In this document: piece after piece, positions 40,252-50,397 of the stretch
How positions within the stretch are numbered: position 1 is the first letter of the stretch
Layout: every line of letters begins with the position of its first letter
DNA from: Thalassospira profundimaris
GTDB taxonomy: Bacteria > Pseudomonadota > Alphaproteobacteria > Rhodospirillales > Thalassospiraceae
DNA length: 64,000 nt
Direction: 5' to 3'
NCBI RefSeq assembly: GCF_003326795.1
Contig: NZ_JPWI01000006.1
Location: 1-64,000 of the forward strand
Notes under the pieces: generated by a model
The model's input: the letters and a program-made list of their open reading frames with translations, nothing else
Database searches by the model: none
What the model was told of the DNA's origin: nothing
Program-made: the position numbers and the translations under genes

Positions 40252-43200
40252 ATGACGAAATCCCAAACCGGTCATACCCCGAACGCCCCGGAACCAGCCT
40301 ATGCCGAACTGCAGGTCAGCAGCAATTTTTCCTTTTTGCGCGGCGCATCGCATGCCGAGGAACTGGTGCTTACGGCTGCGACCAAGGGGCTTCATGCCAT
40401 TGCGATTACGGATCGCAATACGCTGGCCGGGGTCGTACGCGGTTACTCGGCACACAGTAATTATGCTGACCGGCTCAATTATATTGTCGGCTGCCGTCTT
40501 GATCCGATGGATGGGCCATCCATGCTGTGCTATCCGACGGATCGGGCATCCTATGCCCGGCTGTGCCGGTTGCTAACCCTTGGCAAGCGCCGTGCCCCCA
40601 AGGGATCGTGCGAGATTTACCAGAGCGATATCATCAATCATGGCGACGGCCTTTTGTTCATTGCTATCCCGCCGCAGGTTCCCGATGACGGGTTTCGCAC
40701 CGAATTGATCAATCTGAAAGCCCGTTTTAATGATCGGCTTTGGCTTGCTGTCGGGCGCTTCATGGACGGGTTTGATAGCGAACGCCTTGCCTTTACCGAA
40801 GACGTCGAAACCCGTCTTGGCATTCCTGCCGTGGTGACCAATGACGTGCATATGCACCTTCGATCCCGCAAACCCTTGCAGGATGTATTGACCTGCATTC
40901 GCCATCATTGCCGGATTGAGGATGCCGGATATCGGCTGTTTCCCAATGGTGAACGCCACATCAAATCCCCGCAGGAAATGGCACGGCTGTTTCCCGATCA
41001 TCCCCACTGGCTTGCGCGCACGGTCGAGATTGCCGATCAGTGCACATTCAGTCTCAGTGACCTTCGCTATGAATATCCCGATGAAAATGACGGATCGGGG
41101 GAAGGCACGCAGGAACGCCTGATCCGCCTGACCTGGGAGGGAGCACATAAACGCTATCCCGATGGTGTGCCTGACAAGGTCAAAAAACTGATCGAGACGG
41201 AGCTTAAACTGATCGACGAGCTGGGTTATGCCCCCTATTTCCTGACCGTGCATGACATTGTTGCCTTTGCCCGGTCAAAGGACATTTTGTGTCAGGGGCG
41301 TGGATCGGCGGCCAATTCATCGGTCTGCTTTTGTCTGCATGTCACATCGGTTGACCCCAATGAGGTGGAACTTCTGTTTTCGCGCTTCATCAGCAATGCG
41401 CGCAATGAGCCGCCCGATATTGATGTCGATTTCGAACATGAACGCCGCGAAGAAGTCATCCAGTTCATCTATGAACGTTATGGTCGCGAGCGCGCCGGTC
41501 TGACCGCTACGGTGATTTCATACCGGTCGCGCAGTGCCATTCGCGATGTCGGCAAGGTTTTTGGTCTGTCCGAGGACACCATCGTCAAGCTGACCAAAAC
41601 CATCTGGGGATCAAGCAGCAAGGGCGCGCATGATACCATGATGCGCCAGTCGGGCATTCATCCAGACGAACCGCGCCTCAAAGCTATTCTTGATCTGGCG
41701 GGGGAACTGACCGGGTTTCCCCGCCACCTGTCGCAGCATGTTGGCGGCTTTGTCATTACGCGCGGACCGCTTTGTGAATTGTCGCCGATCGCCAATGCGG
41801 CGATGGCGGACCGCACCACCATTGAGTGGGACAAGGATGATATTGATGCACTTGGCATTCTTAAGGTCGATGTGCTGGCATTGGGAATGCTCACCTGTAT
41901 TCGCAAGGCGTTTGAGGAACTGCGCAATCACAAGAACATTGATTACACGCTTGCAACCTTGCCCAAGGAAGACAGGGCTACGTATCGGATGCTCGAAAAG
42001 GCCGACAGTATTGGCACTTTTCAGGTGGAATCGCGTGCGCAAATGAGCATGCTGCCCCGCCTTCAACCCAAAAGCATTTATGACCTGACCATTCAGGTGG
42101 CGATTGTCCGCCCCGGACCGATTCAGGGCGGTATGGTTCATCCGTTTTTGCAACGGCGCATGGGCCGGGAAAAGGTGGAGTATCCTTCAAAGGAACTGGA
42201 AGCCGTCTTGAAGCGCACCTGTGGTGTGCCGCTGTTTCAGGAACAGGCAATGCAGATCGCCATTGTTGCTGCGGGCTATTCCGGTGGCGAGGCCGACAAT
42301 CTCAGACGTGCGATGGCGACATTCAAACGTACCGGTACGATTGGCGAACACCGGACCAAATTCATCAACGGAATGCTGAAAAACGGCTATGACATGGATT
42401 TCGCCGAGCGCTGCTTCAAGCAGATCGAAGGCTTTGCCGATTACGGTTTCCCCGAAAGCCACGCGGCAAGCTTTGCCATTCTGGCCTATGCGTCATCCTG
42501 GCTGAAATGCCATCATCCCGATGTGTTTTTATGTGCACTTTTGAACGCGCAGCCGATGGGGTTTTATGCCCCCGCACAACTGGTTAATGATGCGCGCAAT
42601 CATGGGGTCAGAGTTCTTGAAATCGATATCAATCACAGTTTCTGGGACAATCAGCTTGAACGCGAGCTGGGCCGTGCCAGTGGCTATCATTCCGTGCGAC
42701 TTGGTTTTCGCCAGATCAAGGGATTTGGCGAACTTGATGCCCTTGCCCTGATTGCCAATCGTCCGGCAGGTGGGTTTCAGGATGTCTATCTGATGGCGCG
42801 CCAGACCGGTCTGTCACCTGCGGCCTTGGAAAAACTGGCGGAAGCCGACGCCTTTGGTTCCCTTGGCCTGTCGCGGCGAGAAGCCCTTTGGGCGGTGCGT
42901 CGCTTTGGCAAGGGGCGCAAGGCCCCGGTTGCATTGCCTTTGTTTGAAGCCGCCCAGAACTTTAACCATAATATGGGTGTCTCTGCCGAATTCGGGGCCG
43001 AAGCCCCGGTCGATTTGCCCATCATGGAACCGGGCGAGGAGATCATCGAGGATTACGCCAGCCTGCGTCTGTCGCTTAAAGGTCATCCGGTCAGCATGTT
43101 GCGCAATGCGCTTGAAGAAGCGGGGATCTGCAAGGCAAGTGACCTGCCCGGTGTGCGTGATGGTGAACGGTTAACTCATGCCGGTCTTGCCATCGTTCGG

Positions 43201-43566
43201 CAACGCCCGGGGACATCATCGGGGGTGGTTTTCATCACGCTTGAGGATGAAACCGGCATCACCAATCTGGTGGTCTGGAACAAGGTGATGGAAAAATATC
43301 GCCGCGAAGTCATGACGGCCACGGTTCTGGGGGTTACCGGCAAGCTTCAGCGTGAAGATGGCGTTACCCATATTATTGCCGACAGACTGGTTGATCTGAC
43401 CGGGATGTTGCAAGGACTGACGGATAATACCAAAATCGCCCGCAGCAACCACAATCACCCCCGGAATTTACAATGGGCCAGTGGTCTGAATGCTTTGGAG
43501 GCGGAGCATGTCTCACAAACGCAAAAGGCTCCGGTCCTTAAAATTGACAGTCACGATTTCCATTAA
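40252..43566 (+). CDS. dnaE2: Error-prone DNA polymerase DnaE2
   Basis: 1104-residue C-family polymerase used for SOS mutagenesis. A PHP domain (ELQVSSNFSFLRGASHAEELV), the DnaE catalytic region (GRGSAANSSVCFCL and PDIDVDFEHERREEVI, holding active-site aspartates) and a C-terminal OB-fold region (VVFITLEDETGITNLVVW) occur in order. The ATG at 40252 is four bases after imuB with AGGG nearby; a frame reaching 40159 would overlap imuB by 89 bases without need. Confidence 0.96.
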   Translation: MTKSQTGHTPNAPEPAYAELQVSSNFSFLRGASHAEELVLTAATKGLHAIAITDRNTLAGVVRGYSAHSNYADRLNYIVGCRLDPMDGPSMLCYPTDRASYARLCRLLTLGKRRAPKGSCEIYQSDIINHGDGLLFIAIPPQVPDDGFRTELINLKARFNDRLWLAVGRFMDGFDSERLAFTEDVETRLGIPAVVTNDVHMHLRSRKPLQDVLTCIRHHCRIEDAGYRLFPNGERHIKSPQEMARLFPDHPHWLARTVEIADQCTFSLSDLRYEYPDENDGSGEGTQERLIRLTWEGAHKRYPDGVPDKVKKLIETELKLIDELGYAPYFLTVHDIVAFARSKDILCQGRGSAANSSVCFCLHVTSVDPNEVELLFSRFISNARNEPPDIDVDFEHERREEVIQFIYERYGRERAGLTATVISYRSRSAIRDVGKVFGLSEDTIVKLTKTIWGSSSKGAHDTMMRQSGIHPDEPRLKAILDLAGELTGFPRHLSQHVGGFVITRGPLCELSPIANAAMADRTTIEWDKDDIDALGILKVDVLALGMLTCIRKAFEELRNHKNIDYTLATLPKEDRATYRMLEKADSIGTFQVESRAQMSMLPRLQPKSIYDLTIQVAIVRPGPIQGGMVHPFLQRRMGREKVEYPSKELEAVLKRTCGVPLFQEQAMQIAIVAAGYSGGEADNLRRAMATFKRTGTIGEHRTKFINGMLKNGYDMDFAERCFKQIEGFADYGFPESHAASFAILAYASSWLKCHHPDVFLCALLNAQPMGFYAPAQLVNDARNHGVRVLEIDINHSFWDNQLERELGRASGYHSVRLGFRQIKGFGELDALALIANRPAGGFQDVYLMARQTGLSPAALEKLAEADAFGSLGLSRREALWAVRRFGKGRKAPVALPLFEAAQNFNHNMGVSAEFGAEAPVDLPIMEPGEEIIEDYASLRLSLKGHPVSMLRNALEEAGICKASDLPGVRDGERLTHAGLAIVRQRPGTSSGVVFITLEDETGITNLVVWNKVMEKYRREVMTATVLGVTGKLQREDGVTHIIADRLVDLTGMLQGLTDNTKIARSNHNHPRNLQWASGLNALEAEHVSQTQKAPVLKIDSHDFH

Positions 43567-43861
43567 GCAGTGACGGGTTTCTGTCCGGTGTAATTGCATT
43601 TTAGTCGACCTTTCTCCGGATTTCCGAACGTGTTTCAGAACTCGCTATCTCTAAACGAGCGGGAGTGTGCATCCCATGTGCCTTTGGATGAGGGAACACG
43701 GGGTTCTAAGGATTGGGATGGAAGGGGCCATCGCGGGATCGGGGCTATGCGGCCTTGCAATGATCTTGATCATGGTTAGGGATGCAGTCCCCCGGTCATG
43801 AGGGCTGCGACGGATGACGTTAATCAGCAAGTTGCGTTAACCGGAACTTTTTGCACGTGGT
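43567..43861. other. Intergenic region without clear features
   Basis: Between dnaE2 and the convergent dienelactone hydrolase gene. I see no gene, no strong hairpin and no recognised operator; an isolated CTTGATCATGG half-palindrome is not a full FNR-type box. Confidence 0.6.
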
Positions 43862-44518
43862 TTAGCCGACATGCCTTGCAAGAAATTCGATCGTACGGGC
43901 ATGGGCCAGATCGGCAGCATTCACGACATAGGACAGGCGTGCATCATTGGCAAAGGCGTGACCGGCTTCGTACATATGAATTTCCATATCCGGGAAATAA
44001 GTCTTGGCTTGATCAAGCATTTCGGCCGGAACATGGTCATCCAGGGTGCCAAAGTGACCAAGGAATGCTGCTTTGAGTGGCCGATCAAGATATTGCGGTA
44101 AACGCGTGCCATAGAAGGCAATCCCGGCTGCAACGTCAAGATCCTGTGCCGCACGCAGGGCAAGACCGCCACCCCAGCAAAAACCGATAACTCCGACTTT
44201 GCCACCATTTGCGGCAAGGGCCTTGACCGCTGCATCAATGTCCAGGGTGGTTTGTTCAAGATCGGATGCCAGCATCATGTCGCGGCCGCGCAGTGCCTGA
44301 TCAAAGGGAACAACCGCATCGCGTTCCTGACGGTCAAACAGGGCAGGTATGGCGACTTCGTAACCAAGGGCAGCATATTTTGCAGCCACACCTTTGAGCT
44401 GGTCGGTCACACCAAAAATTTCCTGCAGGATGACAATCCCGCCACGGCGTTCGCCAACCGCTGGTTCAAACCAGCAATCAAGCGCATGGCCATCTGCTGC
44501 GGTAATGGTTTTCATCAT
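43862..44518 (-). CDS. Dienelactone hydrolase family protein
   Basis: 218-residue alpha/beta hydrolase with the dienelactone hydrolase triad: Cys114 in GFCWGGG, Asp161 in LDDHV and His187 in AGHAFA. Glu33 in LQEIFGV is also conserved. Cytoplasmic, no signal. No catechol pathway genes are nearby, so the substrate is unknown; many such proteins are general esterases. ATG 44518 or the next codon. Confidence 0.92.
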   Translation of the reverse strand: MMKTITAADGHALDCWFEPAVGERRGGIVILQEIFGVTDQLKGVAAKYAALGYEVAIPALFDRQERDAVVPFDQALRGRDMMLASDLEQTTLDIDAAVKALAANGGKVGVIGFCWGGGLALRAAQDLDVAAGIAFYGTRLPQYLDRPLKAAFLGHFGTLDDHVPAEMLDQAKTYFPDMEIHMYEAGHAFANDARLSYVVNAADLAHARTIEFLARHVG

Positions 44519-45042
44519 GTCAAAATGCTCCTGTCGCTTTGCGTAAGGAAGTGCATCAATCGTCCATCATGCCGATGCCGTACCAATCAAGCGTTCCTTA
44601 CTGGTCAACCGGAATTCCGGCTTTTAAAATAATTCACAGCGCCCGGATGAAAGGGCATCAGTTTTTTTGGGTGCCATTTTCCAGAAATCTGGACCCCAAA
44701 AGGCACCAAAGAACGACTTCATAGCATCGCGACCTTCGGCGATTGTCTTGATCCGTTTTAAACAAGATCATCACCGCATCAGCAACCAATAGTTTGAGAA
44801 ATGCCACTTTCCACCCAAGCGGCCAGAAATGATCGAATATTTCTTGGGACAGGACAAAACAGGGCAAGAGCATCAGAGCAAATTTGTTTGTCTGATTGCG
44901 TTTGACAAATTTGGGGGCTGCCCAACCAATTCCACGTACTCCTGACCAGCAGATGTTCGGGCCAAGAATAGTGTGTGGGGAGTGCCGGGCGATGTCAGAG
45001 GAAAGCCGAATGACGGCTTCGAGCGCCATTTGGCACCTCAAA
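44519..45042. other. Intergenic region, no convincing gene
   Basis: A 149-codon frame (44658-45107, minus) exists, but it has no recognisable family, no good ribosome site and overlaps a terminator, so I do not call it. The piece is richer in A and T than the flanks and might be a remnant of something lost. No terminal repeats are visible. Confidence 0.45.
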
Positions 45043-45111
45043 CAAACCGGCGGCCAAGCGACCAAGCAAGCCGCCGGTTTGTAGACGAGGGTGCTATGTG
45101 AGAGCACCCTC
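45043..45111 (-). terminator. Double hairpin after the alcohol dehydrogenase operon
   Basis: Two consecutive inverted repeats: CAAACCGGCGG / CCGCCGGTTTG (45043-45081, 11 bp) and GAGGGTGCT / AGCACCCTC (45087-45111, 9 bp). They follow the stop of the last operon gene, which ends at 45117. Confidence 0.75.
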
Positions 45112-45116
45112 CGGGC

Positions 45117-46271
45117 TCAGTAGACTTCGCGATAGATCGCTTCGATATCGCTTGCCGTCATATCGCGCGGGTTGCTTTCAATCAGGCGATAGATTTTGCC
45201 AAAGACTTCCTCGGCCATTTCGGACAGGGAGTCTTCGGTTACGCCAAGATCGCGCAGGCGGGTTTCAAGGCCGCTGGCCGGGACCATTTCCTCGATCCGG
45301 CGAACAAAGGCCTCGGCGGCTTCTTCCTCGGATGCAAAATCGCAATCTTCGATCAGGCACGGGGCCAGTTCGGCATAAAGTTTACCCGCTGCTGGCAGGT
45401 TAAACCGCAGCACCTGTGCCATGACCAGTGCATTGGCGTGACCATGCGGAATATGGAACCGTGCGCCCAACGGATAGGCCAAACCATGAATGGCGGCAAC
45501 CGATGCATTGGCAAAGGCCATCCCGGCAATCAATGATCCCTGAAGCATCGCAGAACGTGCTTCCTTGTCGCCCGGATTTTCAATCACCTTCATCAGGTTC
45601 TTGCCCAAAAGCGACAAGGCCGTCACCGCCATACCATCGGCAATCGGGTTTTTGCGCGTACGGCTGGTGTAACCTTCAATCGCATGCACCATCGCATCAA
45701 GCCCGGTTGCTGCGGTAACTTTCTGTGGCAGGCCATAGGTCAGTTCCGCATCCAGAAGCGCGATATCGGGCATCAATTGCGGGGTGTAAACAACCTGTTT
45801 GAGACTGTTGTTATCGGTAATCACCGACACCCATGTCACTTCTGATCCGGTCCCGGCGGTGGTCGGGATCTGGATCAGGGGCAAACGGTCACCCGTTGCC
45901 TTGTCGATGCCGTAAATGCCTTCGATGGTCTGATCGCTATTGGCAAGCAAGGCGACAAGTTTGGCACTATCAAGCGAACTGCCGCCGCCAAGACCAATCA
46001 CGCCATCTGCCTTCCAGTCCTTGGCGCCATCAATGGCCTGCTGGACGATATTCTGGGGCGGGTCGGCCTGAACATCGGCAAAGATCTGGACAGCAATGCC
46101 GGCGGCTTCCAGTGATTTCTGCACCTTGTCGGCATAGCCAAGAGTGATAATGCCCGGATCGCAAACAACGGTGACGCGGGTTGCGCCCAGTTCTTTCATC
46201 AGGGCGCCGGTTTTAGTAATGCCGCCTGCCTCGCAAACTATGCGCGGCACACTACGAAACATGAAACTCAT
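45117..46271 (-). CDS. Iron-containing alcohol dehydrogenase (downstream copy)
   Basis: 384-residue group III alcohol dehydrogenase: NAD-binding GLGGGSSLDSAK, and the iron-ligand region GLDAMVHAIEGYTS with HGLAYPLGARFHIPHGHANAL. Reduces or oxidises a short alcohol/aldehyde pair. Same length as the copy at 47784-48938 but moderately diverged, with an aldehyde dehydrogenase between, so the two probably act on different steps or substrates. Last gene of the sigma-54-controlled operon. Confidence 0.93.
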   Translation of the reverse strand: MSFMFRSVPRIVCEAGGITKTGALMKELGATRVTVVCDPGIITLGYADKVQKSLEAAGIAVQIFADVQADPPQNIVQQAIDGAKDWKADGVIGLGGGSSLDSAKLVALLANSDQTIEGIYGIDKATGDRLPLIQIPTTAGTGSEVTWVSVITDNNSLKQVVYTPQLMPDIALLDAELTYGLPQKVTAATGLDAMVHAIEGYTSRTRKNPIADGMAVTALSLLGKNLMKVIENPGDKEARSAMLQGSLIAGMAFANASVAAIHGLAYPLGARFHIPHGHANALVMAQVLRFNLPAAGKLYAELAPCLIEDCDFASEEEAAEAFVRRIEEMVPASGLETRLRDLGVTEDSLSEMAEEVFGKIYRLIESNPRDMTASDIEAIYREVY

Positions 46272-46292
46272 GGTGGGGCTCCTCGTTGCCGG

Positions 46293-47768
46293 TCAGATGG
46301 CTTTCCCGGCGAGACCGCCGAGACACATGTATTTAATCTCGACAAAATCATCGATGCCGTATTTCGATCCTTCACGACCGATACCGGACTCTTTCACGCC
46401 GCCAAACGGGGCTGATTCTGTGGAAATGATCCCTTCATTGATCCCGACGATGCCGTATTCCAGTGCCTCGCCAACGCGCCAGATGCGACCGATGTCACGG
46501 GCATAGAAATAGGCCGCCAGTCCAAAGGGCGTGTCATTGGCCATGCGAATGGCCTCGGCCTCGTCACTGAATTTGAACAGCGGAGCAACCGGACCAAAAA
46601 TCTCTTCGGAGAAGATCCGCATTTCTGCGGTGACACCGGTCAGAATGGTCGGGCTAAAGAAATTGCTGCCCGGTTTGGCGCGTTCACCGCCAAGCACGGC
46701 TTTGGCACCGTGGTTGATCGCGTCATTGACAAGGGTTTCGACCTTTTCAATCGCCTTGGTGTTGATCAATGGCCCCTGCGTTACGCCATCCTCGGTGCCT
46801 TGACCGACGCGCAGTTTGGCAACTGCGGCGGCCAGTTTTTCGGCGAAGGCATCATAAACGCCTTCCTGAACCAGAATGCGGTTGGCGCAGACGCAGGTCT
46901 GACCGGCATTGCGGTATTTGGATGCGATGGCACCGGCAACGGCCTCGTCAAGGTCGGCATCGTCAAAGACGATAAAGGGCGCATTGCCGCCCAGTTCGAG
47001 ACTGACTTTTTTGACGGTATCGGCACATTGGCGCATCAGAAGTTTGCCGACCTGGGTCGATCCGGTGAAGGACAGTTTGCGAACAATCGGATTGGTCGTC
47101 AGTTCATTGCCAATATCCGCACCGTGCGATGCGGTGACAACATTGATCACACCATCGGGGAAACCGGCACGTTTGGCCAGTTCGGCAAGGGCAAGAGCGG
47201 TCAAGGGAGTATCTTCGGCCGGTTTGATGACAACCGTGCACCCCGCAGCAATCGCCGGGGCACATTTACGGGTGATCATCGCCATCGGGAAGTTCCATGG
47301 CGTAATCGCGGCCACAACACCGATCGGCTGTTTGACGGTGATGATGCGTTTATCTGCACCATGTGACGGAATGACATCGCCATAAATGCGTTTGCCTTCT
47401 TCGGCAAACCATTCAAGGAAGGACGCGCCATAGGCCACTTCACCGCGCGCCTCGGCAAGGGGTTTGCCCTGTTCACGGGTCATCAGCAACGCAAGGTCTT
47501 CCTGCGCTGCCATGCAAAGGTCAAACCATTTGCGCAGAATATTGGCCCGCTCCTTGGCGGTCTTTGCCCGCCAAGCCGGAAGGGCGGCGTTGGCTGCATC
47601 AATTGCTGTCCGGGTTTCTGCCGCACCCATATCGGGGACATCGGCAAGATGTTCGCCGGTGGCCGGATCGGTCACGGCAAAGGTTTTGCCATTGTCGGCC
47701 GAAACCCATTTGCCATCGACATGACCAAGGGTTTGCCAAAGACCGGTATCATTGAGTTCAATCGTCAT
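46293..47768 (-). CDS. gabD: NADP-dependent succinate-semialdehyde dehydrogenase-like aldehyde dehydrogenase
   Basis: 491 residues of the aldehyde dehydrogenase superfamily. Catalytic elements: ITPWNFPMAMITRK, LELGGNAPFIVFDDAD with the general base Glu, and NAGQTCVCANR with the nucleophilic Cys near 295. NAGQTCVCANR, the late SKYGIDDFVEIKYMCLGGL and ESGIGREG are those of GabD. Between two iron alcohol dehydrogenases and behind an ABC importer it points to oxidation of a 4-carbon hydroxy acid or diol, such as 4-hydroxybutyrate to succinate. The substrate is inference. Confidence 0.9.
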   Translation of the reverse strand: MTIELNDTGLWQTLGHVDGKWVSADNGKTFAVTDPATGEHLADVPDMGAAETRTAIDAANAALPAWRAKTAKERANILRKWFDLCMAAQEDLALLMTREQGKPLAEARGEVAYGASFLEWFAEEGKRIYGDVIPSHGADKRIITVKQPIGVVAAITPWNFPMAMITRKCAPAIAAGCTVVIKPAEDTPLTALALAELAKRAGFPDGVINVVTASHGADIGNELTTNPIVRKLSFTGSTQVGKLLMRQCADTVKKVSLELGGNAPFIVFDDADLDEAVAGAIASKYRNAGQTCVCANRILVQEGVYDAFAEKLAAAVAKLRVGQGTEDGVTQGPLINTKAIEKVETLVNDAINHGAKAVLGGERAKPGSNFFSPTILTGVTAEMRIFSEEIFGPVAPLFKFSDEAEAIRMANDTPFGLAAYFYARDIGRIWRVGEALEYGIVGINEGIISTESAPFGGVKESGIGREGSKYGIDDFVEIKYMCLGGLAGKAI

Positions 47769-47783
47769 GGGGCTATCCTGTGG

Positions 47784-48938
47784 TTAAAGTACGGTGGCAT
47801 AGATGGTCCGCGCGGCCTCAAAGGTCATCTCGCGCGGGTTGTTGATCAGAAGGCGTTCGACCTTCATCGCATCGGTCGCAAGCATGTCGAGATCGGCCTC
47901 CGTCACGCCAACATCGCGTAACTGACGGGTAAAGGGCATCCGTTCGACCATGTCAGTCATGTAGCTGATGAAACGATCACAGGCATCATCATCATCGGCA
48001 AACCGTTCACCGGGCAGAACGGCACGGGCCAGTTCCGCATATTGCGCACAGGCCGCATCGCGGTTGAACTTCAGAACCTCGATCAGGACAAGTGCGTTGC
48101 TGTGACCATGGGGAACATGGAAATGCCCGCCCAGCGGATAGGCCAGAGCATGCACCGCTGCAACCGGGGCGTTGGCGAATGCCATACCGGCCATCATCGA
48201 TCCCTGCAACATGGCTTCGCGGGCTTCACGGGACGGGGTTGCCGAAACCGCATCATCAATATGGGCAGTCATCAACTGCATGCCACGAATGGCCAGACCA
48301 TCAGACAACGCGTTTTTCTTGTGCTTGCTGGTATAGGCCTCGATGGCATGAACCATCGCATCAATACCGGTCATTGCGGTAATCGATGCCGGAAGACCCA
48401 TGGTCAGTTTGGCGTCAAGCAAAGCGACATCCGGATAAAGAAGCGGTGATACAACGCCTTTCTTTTCCTGGGTCGGGGTGGTGACGATGGAAATCGGGGT
48501 GACTTCCGATCCTGTCCCTGCGGTGGTCGGAACCTGAATAAGCGGCAATCTTGGACCATTTGCCAGACCGATCCCGTAGATCGCATCAAGTTGCTGGGGA
48601 TTGCCACACAGCAAAGCCACCAGCTTGGCTGTATCCATCGATGATCCGCCGCCAAGGCCGATAATGATGTCTGCACCAAAATCCTGTGCGCCCTTGACCG
48701 CTTCAAGGATGGTGCTTTCAGGCGGGTCGGCTTCAACCCGGGTCCACAAAAGGGTATCGATTCCGGCATCAATCAGGGCCTGATAGGGGGCATCAATCAA
48801 TCCGACTTTCTGCAAGCCCGGATCGGTGATGAGAACGGCGCGTTTTGCGCCGAACTCGTTACACAGGCTGCCCAGCTGAAGTGCGCCATCAAATTCGCAG
48901 ATGACGCGGGGCGTGGTTTCAAATGTAAAATCTGACAT
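47784..48938 (-). CDS. Iron-containing alcohol dehydrogenase (upstream copy)
   Basis: 384-residue group III alcohol dehydrogenase with GLGGGSSMDTAK for NAD binding and GIDAMVHAIEAYTS plus HALAYPLGGHFHVPHGHSNAL for iron. It lies between livF and the aldehyde dehydrogenase gene, with short gaps of about 15-23 bases. Substrate not known; see the neighbour at 45117. Confidence 0.93.
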   Translation of the reverse strand: MSDFTFETTPRVICEFDGALQLGSLCNEFGAKRAVLITDPGLQKVGLIDAPYQALIDAGIDTLLWTRVEADPPESTILEAVKGAQDFGADIIIGLGGGSSMDTAKLVALLCGNPQQLDAIYGIGLANGPRLPLIQVPTTAGTGSEVTPISIVTTPTQEKKGVVSPLLYPDVALLDAKLTMGLPASITAMTGIDAMVHAIEAYTSKHKKNALSDGLAIRGMQLMTAHIDDAVSATPSREAREAMLQGSMMAGMAFANAPVAAVHALAYPLGGHFHVPHGHSNALVLIEVLKFNRDAACAQYAELARAVLPGERFADDDDACDRFISYMTDMVERMPFTRQLRDVGVTEADLDMLATDAMKVERLLINNPREMTFEAARTIYATVL

Positions 48939-48961
48939 GGTGATCCTCGCTTTGGCCGGGC

Positions 48962-49624
48962 TTATGCGGGCTGGGTGTTTGATGAGGAAACAGTGCCGCG
49001 TTCGATGCGATAGCTGCCTGTCACCAGATCGGCGGAATGGGTGTCATCCGATTCTGAAATCAGAACACACAAGCCACTGCTGCCAAGGTTGGATATGACC
49101 TCGGACAGACGGCGCGACAGAACCGGGGCAACGCCCTCGAACGGTTCATCAAGAAGCAACAATTTCCGGCCCGGCATCAATGCGCGGCCAAGGGCCACCA
49201 GTTTTTGCTGACCACCGGAAAGCTGCATGGCGCGCCGGGCACGGAACTGTGCAATTTCCGGAAGCAGGTCATAAACCCATTCCAGACGTTCCCTGGCATC
49301 TGCAATGCCGTTGGTCCATGCCGGAAGAAGAATGTTTTCCTCAACCGTCAGGGACGGGATCAGGCGGCGGTCTTCGGGCATATAGCTGATACCGCCTTTT
49401 GCACGACCGAAATCAGCCGTCTTGCGCAAATCCTTGCCATCAAAGGTGATGGAACCATCATCGGCCTCAAGCAATCCCATGATGGCACGCATCAATGTGG
49501 TTTTGCCCGCACCGTTATGTCCGATCAGACCAAACATCTGTCCGGACGGAACAGTCAGGGAGACATCACGAAGGATCGGGATATTGCCGATCGAAACATT
49601 CAGATTTTTGATTTCCAGGGTCAT
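48962..49624 (-). CDS. livF: Branched-chain-amino-acid-type ABC transporter ATPase, LivF-like
   Basis: 220-residue ATPase with Walker A GHNGAGKTT, signature LSGGQQK and Walker B LLLLDEPFEGVAP. Second ATPase of a Liv-type importer. Overlaps livG by ATGA. The Liv family also carries urea, amides, and small organic acids, so the name should not fix the cargo. Confidence 0.93.
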   Translation of the reverse strand: MTLEIKNLNVSIGNIPILRDVSLTVPSGQMFGLIGHNGAGKTTLMRAIMGLLEADDGSITFDGKDLRKTADFGRAKGGISYMPEDRRLIPSLTVEENILLPAWTNGIADARERLEWVYDLLPEIAQFRARRAMQLSGGQQKLVALGRALMPGRKLLLLDEPFEGVAPVLSRRLSEVISNLGSSGLCVLISESDDTHSADLVTGSYRIERGTVSSSNTQPA

Positions 49625-50397
49625 GATACGCCATTCCCTTTTTTGTGGGTGGGACGATGGCCGGTGACAAGATCACGTACGCGTTCATCGGCAAGAACCG
49701 CCGAAGGCTGCCCGTCGGCGATGATCTCGCCGCTATAGAACGCCAGAACACGTGATACGTAACGTTCGACCACATCCATGTCATGTTCAACAAACAGCAC
49801 GGTGACACCATGTTGGCGGACCGCATTCATCACGGTGTCCATCAATCCGGTTTTTTCATCCATGCTGACGCCACTGGTCGGTTCATCAAGCAACAGCATC
49901 TGCGGATTGCCGATCAGGGCCATGGCAATATCCACCAGTTTGCGGGCACCTTGCGGGACCGCGGTTACCAGTGAGTCTCGATAGTTCTCGACACCGAATT
50001 CACGCAGAATGTCTTCAGCCCGTGCGATGCGTTTGTCACTGCGAAGCGGGCTTAGGAAACTTGGACGCGGGCTTTCGGCAGCGGCAAGGGCAACGATCAG
50101 GTTGTCGAGTACCGTCATTTCAGGAAACAGCTGTGCTACCTGAAATGAACGAGCCATGCCTGCGCGTGTGATGGCACGCGGTGAATGACCAAGGATTGAT
50201 TTGCCGTTAAACAGGATTTCACCACGGGTCGGCTTCAGATAACCGGTCACCATATTGATGAAGGTTGTCTTGCCCGCGCCGTTGGACCCGATGACGCCAA
50301 CGATTTCACCTTTGGAAATCCGGACATCAAGATCCTTTGCGGCGATGACCGCACCAAATTCCTTGTTTAGCGATTTGGTTTCAAGAATGACAGTCAT
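49621..50397 (-). CDS. livG: Branched-chain-amino-acid-type ABC transporter ATPase, LivG-like
   Basis: 258-residue ATPase with Walker A GSNGAGKTT and Walker B MLLLDEPTSGVSM. The signature motif is unusual: VPQGARKLVDIAMAL stands where LivG normally has LAYGQQRRLEIARAL. The fold and length are otherwise normal. Overlaps livM and livF by four bases each. Confidence 0.92.
   Translation of the reverse strand: MTVILETKSLNKEFGAVIAAKDLDVRISKGEIVGVIGSNGAGKTTFINMVTGYLKPTRGEILFNGKSILGHSPRAITRAGMARSFQVAQLFPEMTVLDNLIVALAAAESPRPSFLSPLRSDKRIARAEDILREFGVENYRDSLVTAVPQGARKLVDIAMALIGNPQMLLLDEPTSGVSMDEKTGLMDTVMNAVRQHGVTVLFVEHDMDVVERYVSRVLAFYSGEIIADGQPSAVLADERVRDLVTGHRPTHKKGNGVS

Noticed and set aside
43755-43775. 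CTTGATCATGG as an FNR-type box
   Set aside because: Only one half-site with the right sequence; spacing to any CAA does not fit.
44658-45107. 149-codon minus-strand frame
   Set aside because: No family, no ribosome site, overlaps the double hairpin at 45043-45111; kept only as a low-interest finding.
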